The notes beneath the pieces are model-generated. The model was not told the DNA's origin and made no database searches. It saw only the letters and a list, made by a program, of their open reading frames with translations. A DNA stretch of 64,000 nucleotides, from contig NZ_CP046072.1 of the NCBI RefSeq assembly GCF_017357825.1, forward strand, positions 2,480,001 to 2,544,000. Direction: 5' to 3'. How positions within the stretch are numbered: the stretch's first letter is position 1; every line of letters begins with the position of its first letter. Below are positions 28,579-37,566 of this stretch, one piece after another. The stretch is from Sulfurimonas aquatica (GTDB taxonomy: Bacteria > Campylobacterota > Campylobacteria > Campylobacterales > Sulfurimonadaceae). The translations under genes were made by a program, and so were the position numbers.

Positions 28579-29079
28579 CTAGTATTCGTATGAGGTTGGA
28601 TTTCTAGTGTCAGATTTTATATTTAAAAATCTATAATTTTTTCCTATTTCTACTTTTAAAATTAGGTTCCATACGCCAGCCTTGCTAAACTTAGCATCTG
28701 TAAATGTATAGACTCCATTCTCAACAATAGTAGGACTAAGGGTTTGATCTAATTTATTTGTTTCAGGTCGACTTATTGCAAGAGTTAAGACAGCATCATT
28801 TACAGCATTCCCATTTTTATCACTAATTTTATATGAAATATCCGTATCTTCTTTTAATGTAGTGCTATTTAAATACTTTACATTATACTTTTTATCAAAC
28901 TCTATTTTTGCCTGTATCAATATATTTGCATTCAGATCGGCTACTTGATACTTGCTCATATATGCATCACTCTCTTGTATCTCGGCACTCTGTGTAACAA
29001 CGATAGTCGCAACACAAAATCCAAATACTAATATAATTGATGCCGCAATTGAATATGGCCAGATTCTTCCTTTACTCAT
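28579..29079 (-). CDS. fixH: FixH-family protein of the cbb3 operon
   Basis: The 166-residue protein has an N-terminal membrane segment (WPYSIAASIILVFGFCVATI) and a periplasmic beta-rich domain with YKISDKNGNAV and GVWNLILKVEIG, as in FixH/CcoH proteins, which help assemble cbb3 oxidase or its copper supply. Its start overlaps the preceding gene by 8 bases. Confidence 0.82.
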   Translation of the reverse strand: MSKGRIWPYSIAASIILVFGFCVATIVVTQSAEIQESDAYMSKYQVADLNANILIQAKIEFDKKYNVKYLNSTTLKEDTDISYKISDKNGNAVNDAVLTLAISRPETNKLDQTLSPTIVENGVYTFTDAKFSKAGVWNLILKVEIGKNYRFLNIKSDTRNPTSYEY

Positions 29080-29776
29080 TCTCTTTTCTCTTTCTTCTCA
29101 TGTAAATTTTTCTCTTAATGTACATAAATACTCCATAAACTATGAAACTATAAAAGAAAAACTTCACAGCCAAAATCACATAGTCACTATTCTTACTAGA
29201 AAATGAATCTAGCCTAGTCCCTTTACTCACAGCAACCTGTTCTGCTATATCAAGATATCCATTAAACATAGAGCCAGAGTACTTTCCAAGTAGTTCACCT
29301 TTTTTAGCTTTAGAAGCTAAAAGTGGTAAAATACTTCCTCCATAATCGCTACGCATCTCATTAAAATCATCCCATGATTTTGTGTAAAATATTGCCATGA
29401 AATAAGCTTGAACGAGAGAAGCCGATGGGCTTAGTACCTGTTTTTTATTAAAATAGTTATATAAAGACATATCATTTACTGCGATATCAACCCTTGAATC
29501 CATTTCCGAAAAAGTCAGTAAAATAGTAGGCTCATTGAACTCTTTTAAGAGCTCCTTTTCATAATCTACAACATTAAGACCATTAGGTAGTTCTTTAAGC
29601 ATTACAAGACGTAAAGATATACCAGTTTTTTTATAAAGTTCACTACCAAGAGATTCTATCTCTTCATTAAACTTTGGATTAAAAATCACTTCATCTTTAT
29701 ATAAATATTCTGCAAATAGTTGAGTTTGAAAAAACAGGGTAAGGATGAGGGCCGCAAGCCCTCGTGAGTATTTCAA
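29072..29776 (-). CDS. TPM-domain-like membrane-anchored protein of the cbb3 operon
   Basis: The 234-residue protein has a signal peptide (about 1-22), a periplasmic domain with the TPM-like pattern LGSELYKKTGISLRLVML ... EPTILLTFSEMDSRVDIAV, a C-terminal membrane helix (about 203-221) and a basic tail. TPM domains are widespread and of unsettled function. Position between small cbb3-operon genes and fixH suggests a role in oxidase biogenesis, which is inference. Confidence 0.65.
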   Translation of the reverse strand: MKYSRGLAALILTLFFQTQLFAEYLYKDEVIFNPKFNEEIESLGSELYKKTGISLRLVMLKELPNGLNVVDYEKELLKEFNEPTILLTFSEMDSRVDIAVNDMSLYNYFNKKQVLSPSASLVQAYFMAIFYTKSWDDFNEMRSDYGGSILPLLASKAKKGELLGKYSGSMFNGYLDIAEQVAVSKGTRLDSFSSKNSDYVILAVKFFFYSFIVYGVFMYIKRKIYMRRKRKENE

Positions 29777-29785
29777 TAAAACTTC

Positions 29786-29875
29786 CTAACCAACAAAGAG
29801 ATGATTTGGAGTTACGACAACATAAATTGTGTAAGCTGCCATAAGTACGAGACCAAGTGCAATAATTTTTTCCAT
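29786..29875 (-). CDS. Small single-helix membrane peptide (29 aa) in the cbb3 operon
   Basis: An ATG at 29875 preceded by the strong site GAGGGGAAAAG opens a 29-residue frame, MEKIIALGLVLMAAYTIYVV then VTPNHLFVG, ending TAG at 29786. It is one hydrophobic helix with a short polar tail. It lies 11 bases after the DUF4006 gene and 9 before the TPM-like gene, so it sits exactly in the operon spacing. It could be a minor oxidase subunit or assembly peptide like the small subunits known in other cbb3 complexes, but no homology is claimed. Confidence 0.7.
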   Translation of the reverse strand: MEKIIALGLVLMAAYTIYVVVTPNHLFVG

Positions 29876-29886
29876 TCTTTTCCCCT

Positions 29887-30114
29887 CTACTTTACATCTA
29901 CAATGTGATTAACTCTACTTTGAGTATCAAACATTTTAATTGATTTTTCATCTTTTATATCATAATAGTTCGTAGCACTTTCTGTTTGATAATCATATGA
30001 CAGATAAGCCAATGTCAAAACAACTACAACTAGAACTACAGTAGCAATTAAAAAGCCTACCATTCCATCAAGGACCATTAGCCCTCTTTTAGTATTTACG
30101 CGATCGTCATTCAT
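29887..30114 (-). CDS. DUF4006-family small membrane protein
   Basis: The 75-residue protein has one membrane helix (GMVGFLIATVVLVVVVLTLAY) and a short hydrophilic tail. Small proteins of this type follow ccoP in Campylobacterota. It starts 11 bases after ccoP. Function unknown; a link with cbb3 assembly is inferred from position. Confidence 0.8.
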   Translation of the reverse strand: MNDDRVNTKRGLMVLDGMVGFLIATVVLVVVVLTLAYLSYDYQTESATNYYDIKDEKSIKMFDTQSRVNHIVDVK

Positions 30115-30125
30115 AATTGCCTCCC

Positions 30126-31049
30126 TTACTTACTTAGGCTAGTGATGTATGCACCAACAGCTTCTTTTTGTTTAGCATTTAGTCTATCAATAGCTGGCAT
30201 AACACCTATTGCACCCTTCATACCATGATTAAGCACATTTGTAACAAGAGCAGTGTCAAATGAAGCAATATTTGGAGCAACATACTCCATACCCATTCCT
30301 GTTTCACCATGACATGAAGCACAAGTACTAGCAAATACATCGCCACCAGCTCCATTCATACCATTTGCTACATAAGCAGATACAGCATCGATTTCAGCAT
30401 CTGTAATTAAAGCACCTGTATTCATGTTGAAGAGGCCATTACGGTCTGGCATAGGATTTTCAGATCCCATTAGCATATTGTTAGAGCCATTTTCAATTAC
30501 ATGTTTAACAGATTTTGCTGCGATTCTTTGATTAAGATTTGCAGCTTTTCCATCAATTCCATCAGCAGCAATACCGTGACAAACTTTACACTCTGCTAAA
30601 AATACAGACTCACCCATCTCAATTAGTCTATCACCAGTTATTGAGGCATACTCTTTTTCAAATTTAGCATTATGAGCTGCTGTATCTTCATTATACTCAC
30701 CAATTTGTGAATACGAATTTACAGGATAACCCATAGTAAAATACCACATTGCCCATACTAAGGTAGCAAGAAAAATAATTGCCCAACCCATTGGTATAGG
30801 ATTTTTATACTCGCCAATATCATCCCATGACTCATCCGCTAATTCACCATCAGCAGTATCAACTTGCATTTGGCGAACATATTTAATTACAACAAATACT
30901 GTAATTATTACAAGTGCAATTGCACCTGCAACTGCAAGCATATTTACTATATCACCATTAAAGCCACCCTTAGAGCCAATTACTGAAACGTAAGTGAAAC
31001 CAAGCATTGCAGCTGTTATTATAATTCCCCAAAGATAAATCTTATTCAT
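30126..31049 (-). CDS. ccoP: cbb3 oxidase diheme cytochrome c subunit III
   Basis: The 307-residue protein has two membrane segments near the N-terminus (about 6-25 and 34-58), a third hydrophobic stretch at about 91-110 and two cytochrome c domains. The heme sites are AECKVCHGIAADG and STCASCHGETGMGM. NNMLMGSENPMP and IGVMPAID supply likely axial methionines. It delivers electrons to CcoO/CcoN. The two-domain tail is strikingly like that of CoxB in this window. Confidence 0.96.
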   Translation of the reverse strand: MNKIYLWGIIITAAMLGFTYVSVIGSKGGFNGDIVNMLAVAGAIALVIITVFVVIKYVRQMQVDTADGELADESWDDIGEYKNPIPMGWAIIFLATLVWAMWYFTMGYPVNSYSQIGEYNEDTAAHNAKFEKEYASITGDRLIEMGESVFLAECKVCHGIAADGIDGKAANLNQRIAAKSVKHVIENGSNNMLMGSENPMPDRNGLFNMNTGALITDAEIDAVSAYVANGMNGAGGDVFASTCASCHGETGMGMEYVAPNIASFDTALVTNVLNHGMKGAIGVMPAIDRLNAKQKEAVGAYITSLSK

Positions 31050-31058
31050 ATATCTCTC

Positions 31059-31262
31059 CTATTTCTCTTTTTCTTGCGATTTAGCGTTTACCGGAGTATC
31101 CCCTAAGTCATCATGAAGTGCAAGGTCAGCATACTCTTCATAGTCGTGACCATCTGCATCTTTTCTGTTTTTATATAAGTGATATATATATGCATACAGA
31201 GCGACTGTCATAAATACAACCACTGCAAGATAAGCATAAGCTTGAAATTCAGCAATATCCAC
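31059..31262 (-). CDS. ccoQ: cbb3 oxidase small subunit CcoQ
   Basis: The 67-residue protein has one membrane helix (YAYLAVVVFMTVALYAYIYHLY) and a charged C-terminal tail. Position between ccoO and ccoP and length fit CcoQ/FixQ, which stabilises the complex. Confidence 0.9.
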   Translation of the reverse strand: MDIAEFQAYAYLAVVVFMTVALYAYIYHLYKNRKDADGHDYEEYADLALHDDLGDTPVNAKSQEKEK

Positions 31263-31274
31263 TTTAAATCCCTC

Positions 31275-31997
31275 TTATTTTAGACTATTCATATAAGCAA
31301 TAATAGCAACAATTTCAGGAATCTGACCATTTGCAACTGCTTCTTTAATGTTTTCGTCTTTCATATCAGCTACGATTAATTTTGCTTCTTCTAAAGCTAA
31401 ACTTCTCGCATCCGCAATATTATCCCCAATTAATACTATAGATGTACTACCATCTCTCATAGGTATTAATTGTGCTTTATCTGTCCCTTTATCTTTGTTG
31501 AAAGTATAAGGTACAGCAAATACACTTTCAACTGTTAATTGCTCTGCATAAGCAGTATCAATATCAGTCATATTATCATATAACCAACCATACGGAGGCA
31601 TAATAGAACCAGGTACAACACCCGCTGGATCTTTCATGTGATTTTCATGCCAGTCAGTAGTTCTGTAGTTACCAACTCTCATTAAATCTGGACCAGTACG
31701 CTTTGATCCCCAAAGGAAAGGACGATCGTATGCATACTCACCACTTAAAGAGTAGTGACCATAACGGTCAGTCTCAGACTTAAATGGGCGAATCATCTGT
31801 GAATGACAAGCATTACAGCTATTTTTAATATATATTTGACGACCAGCTAACTCTAATGTAGAGTAAGGCTTTGTCCCAACTAGAGGACGTGCAGACTGTA
31901 CAAAGTTAGGGATGATCTCAACTAAACCAGCAAAAGCAATTGTAATAAATACACCTAGCGCAAAAGCAAAGGGATTTTTTTCTAACCAATGAAACAT
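31275..31997 (-). CDS. ccoO: cbb3 oxidase monoheme cytochrome c subunit II
   Basis: The 240-residue protein has one N-terminal membrane anchor and a cytochrome c domain with the heme site NSCNACHSQMIRPFKSE, the typical CcoO context. A methionine-bearing PGSIMPPYGWLY follows. It starts 15 bases after ccoN. Confidence 0.97.
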   Translation of the reverse strand: MFHWLEKNPFAFALGVFITIAFAGLVEIIPNFVQSARPLVGTKPYSTLELAGRQIYIKNSCNACHSQMIRPFKSETDRYGHYSLSGEYAYDRPFLWGSKRTGPDLMRVGNYRTTDWHENHMKDPAGVVPGSIMPPYGWLYDNMTDIDTAYAEQLTVESVFAVPYTFNKDKGTDKAQLIPMRDGSTSIVLIGDNIADARSLALEEAKLIVADMKDENIKEAVANGQIPEIVAIIAYMNSLK

Positions 31998-32012
31998 AAT
32001 ATAATCCTTTTA

Positions 32013-33506
32013 TTAAGCGCCCATAGGCGATGCATTTTGTAGCTCTGACTCTTCAACACGACGAGCAGATGTAGTTTTATAGATGTTATAAGCAAACATC
32101 AAGAAACCAACTAAGTAAAGTGTACCACCAACAGCACGAATTGTGTAGTATGGGTGAAGTACTGTAACTGTATCGATGAATGAGTAAGCAAGGTTACCAA
32201 ACTCATCGTGAGCACGCCACATCATACCTTGAGTAATACCTGCAATCCACATAGAAGTAAAGTAGAGTACTATACCTAATGTTTGAACCCAAAACTGTGT
32301 AGCCATTAATGACTTAGAGTAGATCTCGCGTTTAAAGAAGCGTGGAGCCATGTGATAGATTGCAGCAACTAATGTAAATCCAACCCAACCAAGTGCACCA
32401 TCATGAACATGACCAACAATCCAGTCAGTAAAGTGAGCAATAGCATTTACAGATTTAATAGCTTGAATCGGACCTTCTAATGTAGAGAACATATAGAATG
32501 TTGAACCAAGAATCATAAACTTAATCAATGGAGATGAAGCAACTTGTTGCCACTCACCCTTCATTGTAAGAAGCATATTAATCGCTGAACCCCATGAAGG
32601 TAGGATTAGAACTACTGAGAAAATAGATCCCATAGTTTGAACCCAATCAGGAACAGTCGTATAAAGAACATGGTGTCCTCCAGCCCATAAATAAACAAAC
32701 ATTAAACCCCAAAACGAAAGTAATGAGAGTTTATATGAGTAGATTGCTTGACCAGACTCTTTTGGTAAAAAGTAATATATTACCGCAACGATTGGTGTAG
32801 TTAAAACAAATGCAACTGCATTGTGACCAAACCACCACTGAACTAATGCATCATTAGTACCAGCATACATAGAAACAGAGTGATACCATGCACCAATCAT
32901 TGTCTCACCTGCTGGTGATGTAGCAAACATTGTTGGAACTTCTAAGTTGTTTAGAAGGTGAAGCATTGCCACTGCTAAGAATGTAGCAATGTAATACCAT
33001 ATAGAGATATAAAGTGATTTCTCACGTCTCATACCAACTAAACCAGCTATTCCAGCACCCCAAAGCAACCAAATTACAGTAATACCAAGATCTAATGGCC
33101 ACTCAAATTCTGCGTACTCTTTTGATGTAGTAATTCCAAGTAATAAAGATATAACGATGACTGCTGAAGCAGCAAAGTAAATCCAGAAATGAAGTTTCCC
33201 GATAATCATAAGTGTTTTTGACTCAGCCATAGAGACTTTTAGTACACGTTGACCAACAAAATACCAACTTGACCAAACGGCACTTAGCACAAAACCATAG
33301 ATAACACTATCTGTATGAAGCACTCTTAATCGACTAAAGTTTGTATATTCAGCCAAACCTTCACCAAGAAATGAGTTAAATTCAGGATAGGCCATTTGCC
33401 ATGCCATTATAACCCCTACCAACATACCAACTGTACCGACGAATATTGCATTCATCATAAACAGTTTAGCTACTGTATAGTCATATTCTAAAGGACGATT
33501 TTCCAT
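32013..33506 (-). CDS. ccoN: cbb3 cytochrome c oxidase catalytic subunit I
   Basis: The 497-residue protein has about twelve membrane helices and carries the low-spin heme b and the heme b3-CuB site where oxygen is reduced. The ligands are visible in RLRVLHTDSVIYGF, WWFGHNAVAFVLT, WAGGHHVLYTTVPDW and WIVGHVHDGALGWVG. It is the first gene of ccoNOQP and has GAGGAG upstream of the ATG. The 120-base gap before it is very AT-rich and should hold the promoter; no FNR-like box was recognised. Confidence 0.97.
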   Translation of the reverse strand: MENRPLEYDYTVAKLFMMNAIFVGTVGMLVGVIMAWQMAYPEFNSFLGEGLAEYTNFSRLRVLHTDSVIYGFVLSAVWSSWYFVGQRVLKVSMAESKTLMIIGKLHFWIYFAASAVIVISLLLGITTSKEYAEFEWPLDLGITVIWLLWGAGIAGLVGMRREKSLYISIWYYIATFLAVAMLHLLNNLEVPTMFATSPAGETMIGAWYHSVSMYAGTNDALVQWWFGHNAVAFVLTTPIVAVIYYFLPKESGQAIYSYKLSLLSFWGLMFVYLWAGGHHVLYTTVPDWVQTMGSIFSVVLILPSWGSAINMLLTMKGEWQQVASSPLIKFMILGSTFYMFSTLEGPIQAIKSVNAIAHFTDWIVGHVHDGALGWVGFTLVAAIYHMAPRFFKREIYSKSLMATQFWVQTLGIVLYFTSMWIAGITQGMMWRAHDEFGNLAYSFIDTVTVLHPYYTIRAVGGTLYLVGFLMFAYNIYKTTSARRVEESELQNASPMGA

Positions 33507-33628
33507 TTAGACTCCTCAAAGATTGAAATATAAAGATTTAGCTGAATATAAACTAAAACTAAATTTTTATGTTTCATATTTTATCGGTTAATTAATTTAA
33601 TAATCCTTAAAAGCTGTTATTATATTCA

Positions 33629-34144
33629 CTATATGTTTTTCTTATCTCTCTTTAAAGCTTCAATTAAGTCTTTGTTTTCAATCTGCATTTCTTTAAAAGA
33701 ATCTTGTAGGTATTTATGAAGATTATCTTCGTTTACTCCTTCTTTAATTGCTTTTGAATAATAATCAAAAAAATTATTATAAGGCGTAATCCCTGATGAG
33801 ACTACCATCTCTAAATCAATCTCTTTAAAGTAACTATTCCAAGATGGAGTGATCTTTTTCACTACACTCTTTTTTAGTTTCCATGTTATAGCTGCAACAA
33901 CCATCATTAAAATAGATGAAAGTACTATGTAAAGTACAATACAAGTTGCAATACCTAATTTATCAAATACATATTGGTTAAAGACAACAAAGTATTCTAT
34001 GACAGGGAGGGAAATAAAAAAAAGTATGTATACAATGTTACTTAATCCACCTATTGGGGCAGAATTAAATATCATAAGCTTTTTTCCGGATGAAGATGTA
34101 AATGTTGATAATATCTCTTTTAATGAGAACTCAGGATTTTTCAT
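33629..34144 (-). CDS. Uncharacterised two-helix membrane protein next to ctaB
   Basis: No family was recognised. From the ATG at 34144 (AAGGAA 5 bases upstream) the protein has 171 residues with two hydrophobic segments (about 35-60 and 70-97) and a charged C-terminal half. An upstream TTG at 34189 would add 15 residues but lies in a hairpin and lacks a ribosome site. It lies between ctaB and ccoN on the same strand and may serve one of the two oxidases; that is inference from position only. Confidence 0.6.
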   Translation of the reverse strand: MKNPEFSLKEILSTFTSSSGKKLMIFNSAPIGGLSNIVYILFFISLPVIEYFVVFNQYVFDKLGIATCIVLYIVLSSILMMVVAAITWKLKKSVVKKITPSWNSYFKEIDLEMVVSSGITPYNNFFDYYSKAIKEGVNEDNLHKYLQDSFKEMQIENKDLIEALKRDKKNI

Positions 34145-34181
34145 AACAATTCCTTGAAAATATGTGGGGTTGAAGAGAGGC

Positions 34182-34202
34182 TGCAACAAAAAATCTGTTG
34201 CA
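34182..34202 (-). terminator. Hairpin just after ctaB
   Basis: Perfect 7-bp arms TGCAACA/TGTTGCA with a 7-base loop lie 10 bases beyond the ctaB stop. There is no following U tract, so it may be a weak terminator or an RNA-processing stem. Confidence 0.4.
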
Positions 34203-34211
34203 TGATGAAGC

Positions 34212-35075
34212 TTAGACTTTTAAGAACTCATCTATGCTTACTAATATAATAGTTGCTAAAAAAGCACCATTAATCTGATAAAAAATAGCTCTTGCTTTTT
34301 TAAGTACAAAGTTTTTACTAAGTAGCTGTAAACTACTAGCAAAACCAAGTATAGCTGTAATTATAAGTAAGATATTAATAGTCATACTAGCAGGTTCAAA
34401 TATACTAACCATAAAATAACCTGTCTGTATAGTGAAAATCAACCATACAAAAGTTAGCTTTTGCAAAGTATTTTTTCCAAAAAGACGCATAGCAGTTGGA
34501 TAGCCACCATTATCATAATCACCGTAAAATAGCATTACCAATAACCAAAAGTGAGGTATCTGCCATATAAAGTAAAATAAACCTAGAGCGTAAAACTCTA
34601 CTTCAAGTAGACTATGCCCAGCAGCTAGCCAGCCAATTGCTGGAGGTATCACACCAAGTAGGGCACCTGGTACAACCGCTAAAGCACTAGTCTTCTTTAA
34701 TGGTGTATAAACAAGGTTATACCAAATAAATGCAAATAAAAATAAATTGAACCCTATCATACCTAGTAGGTTGTAAATAATAACTAGTGAGACAAGTATC
34801 AGTAAAGATCCTATGTATATACCACTCATAGGAGACCATTTACCAGAAGCTATTGGTCTATTTTTTGTACGTTCCATTAGTGCATCTGATTTATATTCTT
34901 GTACTTGATTAAGCGTAGACACACCCATAGCAACTAAAAGTACAGCAAACGTTGCTATATACATATCAGTCCCAGTTTCGCCCTTTGCCATTATATATGC
35001 AAAGAGAGCCGAGAGGCTCACAGCAAAAGATAGAACAAACTTAGTTAATGATATCAAATCTTTAATCACTGACAA
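34212..35075 (-). CDS. ctaB: Heme O synthase (protoheme IX farnesyltransferase)
   Basis: The 287-residue protein has about eight membrane helices and attaches a farnesyl group to heme b to make heme O. The UbiA-type Asp-rich motif is replaced by the family pattern NQVQEYKSDALMERTKNRPI. GVIPPAIGWLAAG and WQIPHFWLL are further family marks. It suggests the nearby oxidase uses heme O or A. No heme A synthase gene (ctaA) is seen in the window. Confidence 0.93.
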   Translation of the reverse strand: MSVIKDLISLTKFVLSFAVSLSALFAYIMAKGETGTDMYIATFAVLLVAMGVSTLNQVQEYKSDALMERTKNRPIASGKWSPMSGIYIGSLLILVSLVIIYNLLGMIGFNLFLFAFIWYNLVYTPLKKTSALAVVPGALLGVIPPAIGWLAAGHSLLEVEFYALGLFYFIWQIPHFWLLVMLFYGDYDNGGYPTAMRLFGKNTLQKLTFVWLIFTIQTGYFMVSIFEPASMTINILLIITAILGFASSLQLLSKNFVLKKARAIFYQINGAFLATIILVSIDEFLKV

Positions 35076-35194
35076 TCCTTATTTTAATAATACATCTAAC
35101 CATAGTTAATTGTTGGAATCATACCATGAAACCATTTTGTTAACTTTAATTATAAACTTATATAAGATCATTCACATGAGCTTAAAAAAGTCTA

Positions 35195-35229
35195 CAAAAA
35201 AAGTCCCCTTACCTATGTAGTAAGAGGAC
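35195..35229 (-). terminator. Rho-independent terminator after coxB
   Basis: Read on the minus strand, a 10-bp stem (arms 35203-35212 and 35220-35229, with one U-G pair) and a 7-base loop are followed at once by seven T (35196-35202). It lies 32 bases after the coxB stop and separates the cytochrome oxidase operon from ctaB. Confidence 0.9.
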
Positions 35230-35261
35230 AATTCTTTATAAATAAGGATAAAATCCTTTAA

Positions 35262-36485
35262 TTATTTTGTGCTATTGAGATATTCAGCAATTGCTGAAAT
35301 TTCTTCTTCTGACACATAAGGGAATGCTGGCATAGTACCCATCATACCCTCTTTACCATTCTTCAATACATTACGTAAAAGGTCTGCATCGTATTCTACA
35401 AGATTTGGAGACATACCGTACATACCTTTACCATCTTCACCATGACATGAACTACATGCTGCAAATGAAGCTGGTTGATCACCTTTCATACCACTAGCAA
35501 CATAAGCTGCAATCTCTTGAGCATCTGTACCAGTAGCCATACCAGCTGGCATCGCACCCATAGCATAACCAAGTTTATCTTGACCATTATTGATCACATC
35601 TAATACTTGCTCTGTAGTCAATCTTCTAGTGTTAAGAGTTGGTCCTATAAGTTGTTTATCTGTTCCAACTGCATGACAGCTTTTACATCCATGTTGTTGT
35701 AATACAGCATCACCTGATTTACCATAGTCACCTTTTGGTGTATCATCACTACTATTGAACCAAGCATTATATTCTGCTTCTGGAAGTACAACAACTCTAG
35801 AGTACATATATGAGTGATCAGTACCACAGTACTCAGCACACTCAACATCATATTCACCAATATTTTCAGCTTTAAACCACTGTTTTGTTACACGACCTGG
35901 AACCACATCCTCTTTTATACGGAAAGCTGGAACATAGAATGCATGTAAAACATCATCAATTGGTGCACTCATCTCTAAGATGATATTAGTATTAACTGGT
36001 ACATAAAGTGCCGATTTACCCATTGTACCTTTTTCAAGGACATTTCCTTTGTCATCTTGCTTAGGCTTAGTAAATGCTCCACCAAGTTTGTGAACAAAAC
36101 CATTTGCATTTGCTGGATATTCATATCTCCATTTCCACTTAGAGCCTTCAACTTTAACTGTAATACTTTGATCAGCATTAGGTAAGTCTCTTGCTACTGT
36201 CATAGATGAATAACCATAATAAAATAGTACAAATAGCATAGCTGTTGGGATAGCTGTCCACAAAATCTCCATTAGAGTATTATGTGTTACATTTTTGATA
36301 TCTTCATTTTTAACATTACTCTCACGGTATTTCCATGCGAAATAGATCATTGGCAGTACAACAGATGCAAAAAGCACTATTGAAACTATTAAATTTATAT
36401 ATAAAGCTTCGTCAATACTTGCCCCGGTGATAGTACCACCAGAATCAAATCCTTGAAGAGTGTTTGCAATAACTTCTTTAGACAT
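35262..36485 (-). CDS. coxB: Cytochrome c oxidase subunit II with CuA and two fused cytochrome c domains
   Basis: The 407-residue protein has two membrane helices (about 29-50 and 70-90), a CuA domain with CAEYCGTDHSYM (about 217-228), and two C-terminal heme c domains with sites QHGCKSCHAVGT and FAACSSCHGEDGKG. Most caa3-type subunits have one such domain; this has two, and they resemble the CcoP pair. Electrons would run from external cytochrome c through the hemes and CuA to CoxA. Last gene of the operon, followed by a strong terminator. Confidence 0.95.
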   Translation of the reverse strand: MSKEVIANTLQGFDSGGTITGASIDEALYINLIVSIVLFASVVLPMIYFAWKYRESNVKNEDIKNVTHNTLMEILWTAIPTAMLFVLFYYGYSSMTVARDLPNADQSITVKVEGSKWKWRYEYPANANGFVHKLGGAFTKPKQDDKGNVLEKGTMGKSALYVPVNTNIILEMSAPIDDVLHAFYVPAFRIKEDVVPGRVTKQWFKAENIGEYDVECAEYCGTDHSYMYSRVVVLPEAEYNAWFNSSDDTPKGDYGKSGDAVLQQHGCKSCHAVGTDKQLIGPTLNTRRLTTEQVLDVINNGQDKLGYAMGAMPAGMATGTDAQEIAAYVASGMKGDQPASFAACSSCHGEDGKGMYGMSPNLVEYDADLLRNVLKNGKEGMMGTMPAFPYVSEEEISAIAEYLNSTK

Positions 36486-36497
36486 TTTTATGACTCC

Positions 36498-36869
36498 TTA
36501 GTGTTCTGCATGTGCTTCTGGAGCACTGTGTGCTGCTGGAGCACTTTTTGGTGAATTAGTGATATGTGACTCTTCAGCAAACTGAAAATTACTCACATCG
36601 TATATAACAACTAGAAAAAAGAAAATAACTAAGAAAACTGAAAACACTACAGACCATCCAATTAGTTTTTCACCTTTAAGGTGCATGTAATAGAATAGAA
36701 TCATTAATGCTTTGATAAGACCAATTAATAACTGGATACCAAATATATTTTCTGTTAAGAACATTGTTGGCTGAATAAATGTTACAGCCGTTAGAACTAA
36801 AAGTCCAATAAGAACTTTATAGTATCCACCCTTCTCTGCTTGATAATCTACTTTTACATTAGTGTCCAT
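36498..36869 (-). CDS. Cytochrome c oxidase subunit IV family protein
   Basis: The 123-residue protein has three membrane helices and a His/Ala-rich C-terminal tail. The middle text LIGLIKALMILFYYMHLKGEK is typical of prokaryotic COX4-like subunits. It overlaps the 3' end of coxC by 11 bases, and precedes coxB by 12 bases, so its operon membership is clear. Confidence 0.85.
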   Translation of the reverse strand: MDTNVKVDYQAEKGGYYKVLIGLLVLTAVTFIQPTMFLTENIFGIQLLIGLIKALMILFYYMHLKGEKLIGWSVVFSVFLVIFFFLVVIYDVSNFQFAEESHITNSPKSAPAAHSAPEAHAEH

Positions 36870-37566
36870 GTGTTACTCCTCCTGTTACGTCGCCTGCACC
36901 TATCATATAGAAATATGGAAATACAAATACCCAAATTAAGTGAACTAAATCCCAGTAAAGAGCTATATTCCAATGCAATATATGGTGACCTGGAGTTACT
37001 TTGTTTGCATTAATACGTTTGATTAACCATATCATAAGACCAATACCTATAATGATGTGAAAACCGTGAAGACCAGTCATTGTAAAGTACATACCAAAGA
37101 AAAGGATTTCACCAAATGCTTTAGAGTGTGCATTTCCTGACTGAAGTGCATCAAGACCTAAAAACACTCCGTGATTATACTCAGCAGTCCACTCAACAGC
37201 TTTTACACCTAAGAAAACTATAGCAAGTAATATCGTAGCCCAAATCATAAGTTTTGCACCCTTAACATCACCACTACGCATTTTTAATAGACCAAGACCC
37301 ATTGTTAGTGCTGATATCAACAGAACCACTGTATTAAAACCACCAAGGTATCTGTTAAGACTAGCAGATGCATTGATAAAATCTGCATGATGCAGTGTAA
37401 AATAGTAAGTTAATGTAAGGAACATAGCTCCAAACATCATTACCTCAGTAAGCATGAATAACCAAAATCCTAACTTACCACCGTAAAAATCACCTTGCCA
37501 ACCTTGAACTTCGTATTCTTTCCCATCGCGACTAGTCGCGATTTCTGGTACATATTCGTGTCCCAT
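36859..37566 (-). CDS. coxC: Cytochrome c oxidase subunit III
   Basis: The 235-residue protein has five to six membrane helices. Family marks are GKLGFWLFMLTEVMMFGAMF, GMYFTMTGLHGFHIIIGIG and LYWDLVHLIWVFVFPYFYM. Its start shares a base with the coxA stop, so translation is likely coupled. Confidence 0.94.
   Translation of the reverse strand: MGHEYVPEIATSRDGKEYEVQGWQGDFYGGKLGFWLFMLTEVMMFGAMFLTLTYYFTLHHADFINASASLNRYLGGFNTVVLLISALTMGLGLLKMRSGDVKGAKLMIWATILLAIVFLGVKAVEWTAEYNHGVFLGLDALQSGNAHSKAFGEILFFGMYFTMTGLHGFHIIIGIGLMIWLIKRINANKVTPGHHILHWNIALYWDLVHLIWVFVFPYFYMIGAGDVTGGVTHGH

Noticed and set aside
34145-34189. N-terminal extension of the membrane protein at 33629
   Set aside because: The TTG lies inside a hairpin and lacks a ribosome site, whereas the ATG at 34144 has AAGGAA at good spacing.
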